DNA from: Dehalococcoidia bacterium
GTDB taxonomy: Bacteria; Chloroflexota; Dehalococcoidia; GIF9; AB-539-J10
Length of the DNA stretch: 11,281 nucleotides
Reading direction: 5' to 3'
NCBI GenBank assembly: GCA_030612165.1
Contig: JAUWOK010000030.1
Span: forward strand, 1-11,281
Shown here: one piece after another, positions 6,960-11,281 of the stretch
Layout of the letters: each line of letters opens with the position of its first letter
Numbering within the stretch: position 1 is the first letter of the stretch
Translations under genes and position numbers: made by a program
The notes under the pieces: generated by a model
Databases searched by the model: none
Told to the model about the DNA's origin: nothing
Seen by the model: only the letters and a program-made list of their open reading frames with translations

Positions 6960-9900
6960 TCAGGCTACTTTTTTAACCGCCAGCAAGATTTCGCTGCCAG
7001 AGATGCGGCATTTCTCGTCATGGGCATCGTCAGGAGGAAAATCCTCGACAACGCCGCCATCGGAAAGAGTTTCCTGGCTAATATAATCGGCAAAATCACG
7101 CATCACCTGCTTTATAACCACGGCATCCGTTTGAAAATAAGTGATTATATGATCGGCAATTTCGAAGCCTGCCACGCGACGCATGTTCTGAATATAGCGC
7201 ACAATCTCCCTGCTGATTCCCTCCGACAAAAGCTCAGGAGAAAGCTCGGTGAAAATGGCAACAGAGCGCTCACCTTCACCCAAAGTAACATAGCCAGGCA
7301 TTTCGTCAGGTATCTGTCCATGTACGATCTCCAGTTCCTTTACATTAAGCTCCTCTTTCACATGCAAAGCCAGCTTCTGCAAAGCCTCTTCCTCTTCTCT
7401 GGAATCAACGCCAACAACAATCCTGGCCAGCGGCTGGCGCACCTTGATACCCGCCTTGGCCCGTGCCGCTCTCCCCAGGCTGCACACAATCATAATCAAA
7501 CGCGTCGCACGCATCAGTGGCAAATCTACTTTTGTGTGGTCAGCAACGGGAAAATCCGTCAGATGCACGCTTTCTGCCGCGTCGGTGTCAACAGCGCAAA
7601 CAAGATTACGATAAACCTCCTCGGAGAGGAAAGGAGCAAAAGGAGCCATAAGCCGTGACAGGGTTACCAGGCAGTAATGCAACGTGGTATAGGCTGCCTG
7701 CTTGTCGTCATCGTTGCCACTTTTCCAGAAACGACGGCGGTTCCTGCGCACATACCAGTTGGAAAGACAATCCACGAACTTTTCTATTCGACGCACCGCC
7801 GCGGTAGGATCATATTCGTCCATAACATCGCTAACTTCTGCTATAAGATAATTCAACTCCGAAACAATCCATCTGTCTATTTCCGGCAAAGAAAATGACT
7901 CTTCTCTACCATCAATATGCCGGGGAACAAAATGATCAATATTGGCATAAAGAACAAAGAAGGAATAAACATTCCATAATGTCAGGAGAGTCTTACGCAT
8001 GGCCTCCGCGACCTTCTGCGTGGAAAAACGATGCACATTCCCCGCCGGGGAGGAAGCCAGCAAATACCAACGGATAGCGTCAGCCCCGTAGTCACCAACC
8101 AGCTTCCACGGATCCACCACATTACCCCTGGTCTTGCTCATCTTCTCTCCCTTATCATCAACGAGGTGCCCCAGGGAGATAACATTCCTGAAAGAAGGCT
8201 TCCCGAAAAGCAAAACAGAAATGGTGTGCAAACTGTAGAACCAGCCTCGCGTTTGGTCAACTGCCTCACAGATAAAATCAGCGGGAAAATTACCCTTAAA
8301 CTTATCGCTATTTTCAAAAGGATAGTGCCACTGCGCCAGGAACATCGCCCCCGAATCAAACCAGCAATCAACCACTTCGGGAACCCGCTCCATCTCTCCA
8401 CCACATTGAGAACAGGTAAAAACAATTTCATCGACATAAGGACGGTGCAGATTCAATGGCGTCTTCAACCTGCTAACACCCGGTTTCAGCCTCAGCTCTT
8501 TAACGCTGCCAATGCACTCGAGATGCCCGCACATACGACAGCACCAGACATTAACAGGAGTTCCCCAGTACCGCTCCCGTGAAAAAGCCCAATCAACATT
8601 ATTCTCCAGCCAGTCACCAAAACGACCATGTTTGATATATTGAGGGTACCAGTTCACCTCTTCATTTCCAGAAATAAGCAGAGATTTAACCTCTGTTGTC
8701 TTAATAAACCAGCTTTTTTTAGCATAATACAGGAGAGGTGTTTCGCAGCGCCAGCAAAAGGGATATGTATGCAAAATCCGCTCGCTCTTGTACAGTTGCC
8801 CTCTTTCTTGAAGCTCCCCGATGATGAGGGGATCAGCCTCCTTAACAAATCTCCCGGCAAAAGAGAAAGTCCCCTTTATCTCACCTGACAGATCCACATG
8901 CTGTACAAAATCAAGGTTATTCGCCATCCCCACACCAAGATCAATCTCCCCAAACGCCGGGGCAATATGAACAATGCCAGTACCTTCCTCCGTAGAAACA
9001 AAACCTGCTCCCACCACAGGATATGCCCTGCTCTCTCTCTCTGTCTCCACGGCTAAAGAAGGCAAACTTCGGCACTCAACAGCAAAATCATGCGGGTCAA
9101 ATAAAGGCTCATAGTAAAGATTTACCAGATCCTCTCCACATACAGTCTCTACCTGCTCATAACCAGCCAGCCCTACCCGATGCACAAGCGTCGCGGCTAA
9201 AATAAGATATTCTTCATCTCCCTTCATCACACTGTATTCCACGTCAGGTGCCACCGCCAGAGCGGTATTGCCTGGTAATGTCCAGGGGGTAGTCGTCCAT
9301 ACCAGGAAATAAACAGGCATATCTTCACGAGGCACATCACCAATAATCGCACGGAGGGGAGTCTTTTGCCCTCCTCGTGAAGAAGAACAAAGCCTGAATT
9401 TTATGTAAACCGAAGGATCATCCGTATCTTCCTTATAACCCAGAGCTACCTCATGTGAACTGAGCGAGGTGCCACACCTGGGACAATGCGGTGTCACCCT
9501 GTATCCCTGGTAAACCAGTTCCCTATCCCATAACTGTTTTAAGATCCACCAGCATGATTCAATATATTCATCATCCATCGTCATATAAGGATGCTCCATA
9601 TCCAGCCAGCAGCCAACGCGTTCGGTCATCGCCTTCCATTCCTTGACGTAACCCAGGACGCTTTCCCTGCAGAGTTGATTGAACTTGGCGATGCCGTATT
9701 CTTCGATCTGGCTCTTACTGTTAAAACCCAGAGATTTCTCCACCTCCAGCTCTACAGGCAAGCCATGAGTATCCCATCCCGCCTTACGCGGCACATGATA
9801 CCCCTGCATCGTCCTATATCGGCAAATAACATCTTTGAACGTCCGTGACAGCACATGATGAATACCCGGCTGACCGTTAGCCGTAGGGGGTCCTTCGTAA

Positions 9901-10028
9901 AAAGTATAATGGGGAGCTCCCTCCCTGATAGCGACGCTCTTCTCGAAAATATTATTTTGCTGCCAGAAACGAAGAACGTTTTCTTCCATCTGGGAGAAAA
10001 CGACTTTGCTTTCAACCTTGTGAAACAT
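6960..10028 (-). CDS. ileS: Isoleucyl-tRNA synthetase, long type 2 with GXHH signature
   Basis: This 1022-residue class-Ia synthetase charges tRNA-Ile. The Rossmann domain begins with YEGPPTANG; the expected HIGH motif reads GIHH at 55-58, with first and third residues exchanged. GWDTHGLPVE is at 84-93, RERYWGTP at 484-491, DQTRGWFYSLH at 591-601, and the second signature is KMSKT (629-633). The CP1 editing domain is present (WTTTPWTLPGN at 244-254 and GTGIVHIAPAFGEID at 349-363, Asp363). Cysteine pairs occur at 182/185, 425/428, 496-500 and 539/542, likely zinc sites. A long C-terminal anticodon-binding region with an IleRS-like tail follows. Length and sequence style are those of type 2 (eukaryote-like) IleRS. 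ATG 10028 overlaps the jag stop as TGATG; a TTG one codon earlier is a less likely start. It is the last gene of the yidC-jag-ileS series. Confidence 0.97.
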   Translation of the reverse strand: MFHKVESKVVFSQMEENVLRFWQQNNIFEKSVAIREGAPHYTFYEGPPTANGQPGIHHVLSRTFKDVICRYRTMQGYHVPRKAGWDTHGLPVELEVEKSLGFNSKSQIEEYGIAKFNQLCRESVLGYVKEWKAMTERVGCWLDMEHPYMTMDDEYIESCWWILKQLWDRELVYQGYRVTPHCPRCGTSLSSHEVALGYKEDTDDPSVYIKFRLCSSSRGGQKTPLRAIIGDVPREDMPVYFLVWTTTPWTLPGNTALAVAPDVEYSVMKGDEEYLILAATLVHRVGLAGYEQVETVCGEDLVNLYYEPLFDPHDFAVECRSLPSLAVETERESRAYPVVGAGFVSTEEGTGIVHIAPAFGEIDLGVGMANNLDFVQHVDLSGEIKGTFSFAGRFVKEADPLIIGELQERGQLYKSERILHTYPFCWRCETPLLYYAKKSWFIKTTEVKSLLISGNEEVNWYPQYIKHGRFGDWLENNVDWAFSRERYWGTPVNVWCCRMCGHLECIGSVKELRLKPGVSRLKTPLNLHRPYVDEIVFTCSQCGGEMERVPEVVDCWFDSGAMFLAQWHYPFENSDKFKGNFPADFICEAVDQTRGWFYSLHTISVLLFGKPSFRNVISLGHLVDDKGEKMSKTRGNVVDPWKLVGDYGADAIRWYLLASSPAGNVHRFSTQKVAEAMRKTLLTLWNVYSFFVLYANIDHFVPRHIDGREESFSLPEIDRWIVSELNYLIAEVSDVMDEYDPTAAVRRIEKFVDCLSNWYVRRNRRRFWKSGNDDDKQAAYTTLHYCLVTLSRLMAPFAPFLSEEVYRNLVCAVDTDAAESVHLTDFPVADHTKVDLPLMRATRLIMIVCSLGRAARAKAGIKVRQPLARIVVGVDSREEEEALQKLALHVKEELNVKELEIVHGQIPDEMPGYVTLGEGERSVAIFTELSPELLSEGISREIVRYIQNMRRVAGFEIADHIITYFQTDAVVIKQVMRDFADYISQETLSDGGVVEDFPPDDAHDEKCRISGSEILLAVKKVA

Positions 10029-10489
10029 CAACCATCCTGCCTCGGCGAAATGACCACTCTCCTGCCCTCTCCTTCTCCCTCACTCAGAGTAACAATGTCA
10101 TTGTCATCAGCCAGGGCCAGGTGAACAACACGCCGCTCAGAAGGAGACATCGGTAAAAGAGATATGGGACGATGCTTCAATTTTACCTGTGTTGCCATAC
10201 GTAGAGCCATCTCTTTTAAAGAATCCTGCCGTTTTTTTCTATATCCAGCAACATCAACGATTACTCGCGAACGAGCATCAGACTGTCCCACCAGGATAAG
10301 CCTGACTACATATTCCAGCGCCGCCAACGTCCGTCCCTGGCGGCCAATAAGAATGCTTAAATCGTCACCTTCAACATTCAGAGACAGTGCGTCTTCGCAG
10401 GGTAAAATTTCCACTCTGCCAACAATCCCCATCAGAGAAAGCAAGTTTTCCAGGATTTCCACAGCGGCTGAAGACACATCTTCTATCAT
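10028..10489 (-). CDS. jag: Jag/KhpB/EloR-like RNA-binding protein (KH and R3H domains)
   Basis: This 153-residue protein has a KH domain (about 25-85) with the GRQG loop at 49-52, followed by an R3H domain with Arg119 and His123 in the RRVVH motif and the conserved LLPMSPSERR lead-in. Jag/KhpB proteins bind RNA, often together with KhpA, and influence cell elongation and envelope synthesis in Gram-positive bacteria. The N-terminal Jag_N domain of longer homologues is absent, so this is the short form. The start ATG (10487-10489) follows a strong AAGGGGGG site about seven bases upstream. It lies downstream of yidC, the usual partner, and its TGA overlaps the ileS ATG by one base, implying translational coupling. 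Confidence 0.93.
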   Translation of the reverse strand: MIEDVSSAAVEILENLLSLMGIVGRVEILPCEDALSLNVEGDDLSILIGRQGRTLAALEYVVRLILVGQSDARSRVIVDVAGYRKKRQDSLKEMALRMATQVKLKHRPISLLPMSPSERRVVHLALADDNDIVTLSEGEGEGRRVVISPRQDG

Positions 10490-10576
10490 CAGAAAACCCC
10501 CCTTTTAAGCAATAGCCTCTTTCTCAAACTTCTTCTTTGAATCAACTTATCAGCCCCACAACGCTTTGTCCAGAAA

Positions 10577-10603
10577 ATTATGTAAGGCCATCCACGCCTT
10601 CAA
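10577..10603 (-). promoter_or_regulatory. Weak candidate promoter before jag
   Basis: On the - strand TTGAAG (10603-10598) and CATAAT (10582-10577) are 15 bp apart. The -10 box is good but the spacing is short. It could give jag-ileS a start of its own after the yidC hairpin. This is a low-confidence reading of the 141-bp gap between yidC and jag, in which I see no gene. Confidence 0.25.
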
Positions 10604-10612
10604 TCTAAAAGC

Positions 10613-10630
10613 TATTGCCAGCAGGCAATA
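10613..10630 (-). terminator. Small hairpin right after the yidC stop, possible weak terminator
   Basis: TATTGCC and GGCAATA (10613-10619 and 10624-10630) form a perfect 7-bp stem with a four-base loop that begins directly after the yidC TAG. On the - strand it is followed by GC and then only four Ts, so it is at best a leaky terminator or an mRNA 3'-end stabiliser between yidC and jag. Confidence 0.4.
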
Positions 10631-11281
10631 CTACTTTAATTTTTTGCGTTCAGCCTGTTTGCCTGCGGAAAGGGACTTTACTACAGGCTTGGACAAGTCG
10701 CGCGCCTGGTCAGACAAGGTATCCTGCGACTGCTTGCTGCTATGAAAAGAATCGCTAGCTGCAGGAGGAGTCTTCTTGAGATACCCCCAACCTGTAACCA
10801 AATACTGGATTCCTATGCCAATCACATTGGAGATTGCCCAGTATAAAGCTAAGCCACTGGGGAAAGTTAAGGTAAATAAGGCAAACATGAAGGGCATCAT
10901 CAACAACATCATCTGGTTCGTGCTCCGTTGTTTGGGATCGGTGGTAGGAGCCGTCACCATCTTCTGCTGCACCCACATCGTGCCACCGACCAATACAGCC
11001 AGAATCAGGGTCGAGTCAGATACTGCCAGATTAAGCCACAAAAAATGGTTATTCAGAGGAATTACCTGCTGTACCAACGACCACGAATAGAGATGTTGAG
11101 ACAAAGATAATAAGTTCTCAGGGGTAGTAGCCAGGGCTTTAATGATAGACTGGTAAAGAGCTATCCAGATCGGAAACTGAATCAACATAGGCCACACACC
11201 CCCCACCGAACTTACGCCCGCCTCCTTGTAGAGTGCCATCATCTCCTGCTGCAGCTTCTGCTTGTTCCTGCCGTATTTCTT
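10631..11281 (-). CDS. yidC: YidC/OxaA membrane protein insertase, C-terminal 216 residues (5' end outside window)
   Basis: The frame stays open to the window edge and ends at TAG 10631-10633. The visible part begins with KKYGRNKQKLQQEMMALYKE, the cytoplasmic segment before the second core membrane helix, followed by GGVWPMLIQFPIWIALY (28-43). Further membrane helices lie at about 87-105, 125-141 and 143-163 (PSGLALYWAISN is the most conserved late motif). YidC inserts membrane proteins, alone or with SecYEG. The tail after residue 168 is polar and ends in a basic ERKKLK cluster suited to ribosome contact. The first core helix and the conserved hydrophilic-groove arginine lie outside the window. 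The usual upstream genes (rnpA, rpmH) would be expected beyond the edge. The family's usual GCLPML is GGVWPML here. Confidence 0.95.
   Translation of the reverse strand, partial: KKYGRNKQKLQQEMMALYKEAGVSSVGGVWPMLIQFPIWIALYQSIIKALATTPENLLSLSQHLYSWSLVQQVIPLNNHFLWLNLAVSDSTLILAVLVGGTMWVQQKMVTAPTTDPKQRSTNQMMLLMMPFMFALFTLTFPSGLALYWAISNVIGIGIQYLVTGWGYLKKTPPAASDSFHSSKQSQDTLSDQARDLSKPVVKSLSAGKQAERKKLK

Noticed and set aside
7020..8582. Long open frames on the + strand opposite ileS (for example 7020-7658 and 8031-8582)
   Set aside because: They lie wholly antisense to a full-length, motif-complete IleRS, have no recognisable domain and no good ribosome site, and look like by-products of the codon use of ileS.
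10776..11110. + strand open frames opposite yidC
   Set aside because: They are antisense to the unmistakable YidC membrane-helix sequence and lack any support of their own.

Overview
The window holds the 3' part of a tryptophan operon on the + strand, a small regulator/protease pair in the middle, and a yidC-jag-ileS housekeeping block on the - strand. Base composition is moderate. The combination of a long type-2 IleRS, a second TrpB2-type tryptophan synthase beta chain, a short YidC of the kind found without an N-terminal periplasmic domain, a lipoprotein-like HtrA and a small PadR regulator suggests a Chloroflexota bacterium, perhaps Dehalococcoidia. That placement is inference from gene types only; no rRNA or marker tree is available here.

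Region 1 (1-5207, + strand). trpD (C-terminal 86 residues only), trpC, trpF, trpB and trpA follow in pathway-related order. The last four are translationally coupled through a GTGA overlap (trpC/trpF), a 17-nt overlap (trpF/trpB) and an ATGA overlap (trpB/trpA). Together they convert anthranilate via PRA, CdRP and indole-glycerol phosphate to tryptophan. After a 101-bp gap with a possible internal promoter comes a second, TrpB2-type beta-chain gene that starts at a TTG codon. The region closes with a strong 15-bp-stem hairpin that can serve as terminator in both directions.

Region 2 (5240-6950). A small PadR-family repressor gene (- strand) and an HtrA/DegP-like serine protease with an N-terminal export signal (+ strand) diverge from a 178-bp intergenic region. 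That region has a very good sigma70-type promoter for padR, and a perfect dyad (CAATCGT-N6-ACGATTG) overlaps its -35 box. This looks like an autoregulatory operator that could also act on the protease gene.

Region 3 (6960-11281, - strand). Transcription runs from yidC (5' end outside the window) through jag/khpB to ileS. jag and ileS overlap as TGATG. This couples membrane-protein insertion, an RNA-binding KH-R3H protein and isoleucyl-tRNA synthesis. ileS converges on htrA with only 9 bp between the stop codons.

The most notable observation is in IleRS. The class-I HIGH signature is replaced by G-I-H-H, the rare swapped GXHH form of some type-2 IleRS enzymes that has been linked to extreme mupirocin resistance. 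No mobile element, CRISPR array, tRNA or rRNA was seen, and I found no evidence of an entirely new multi-gene system.
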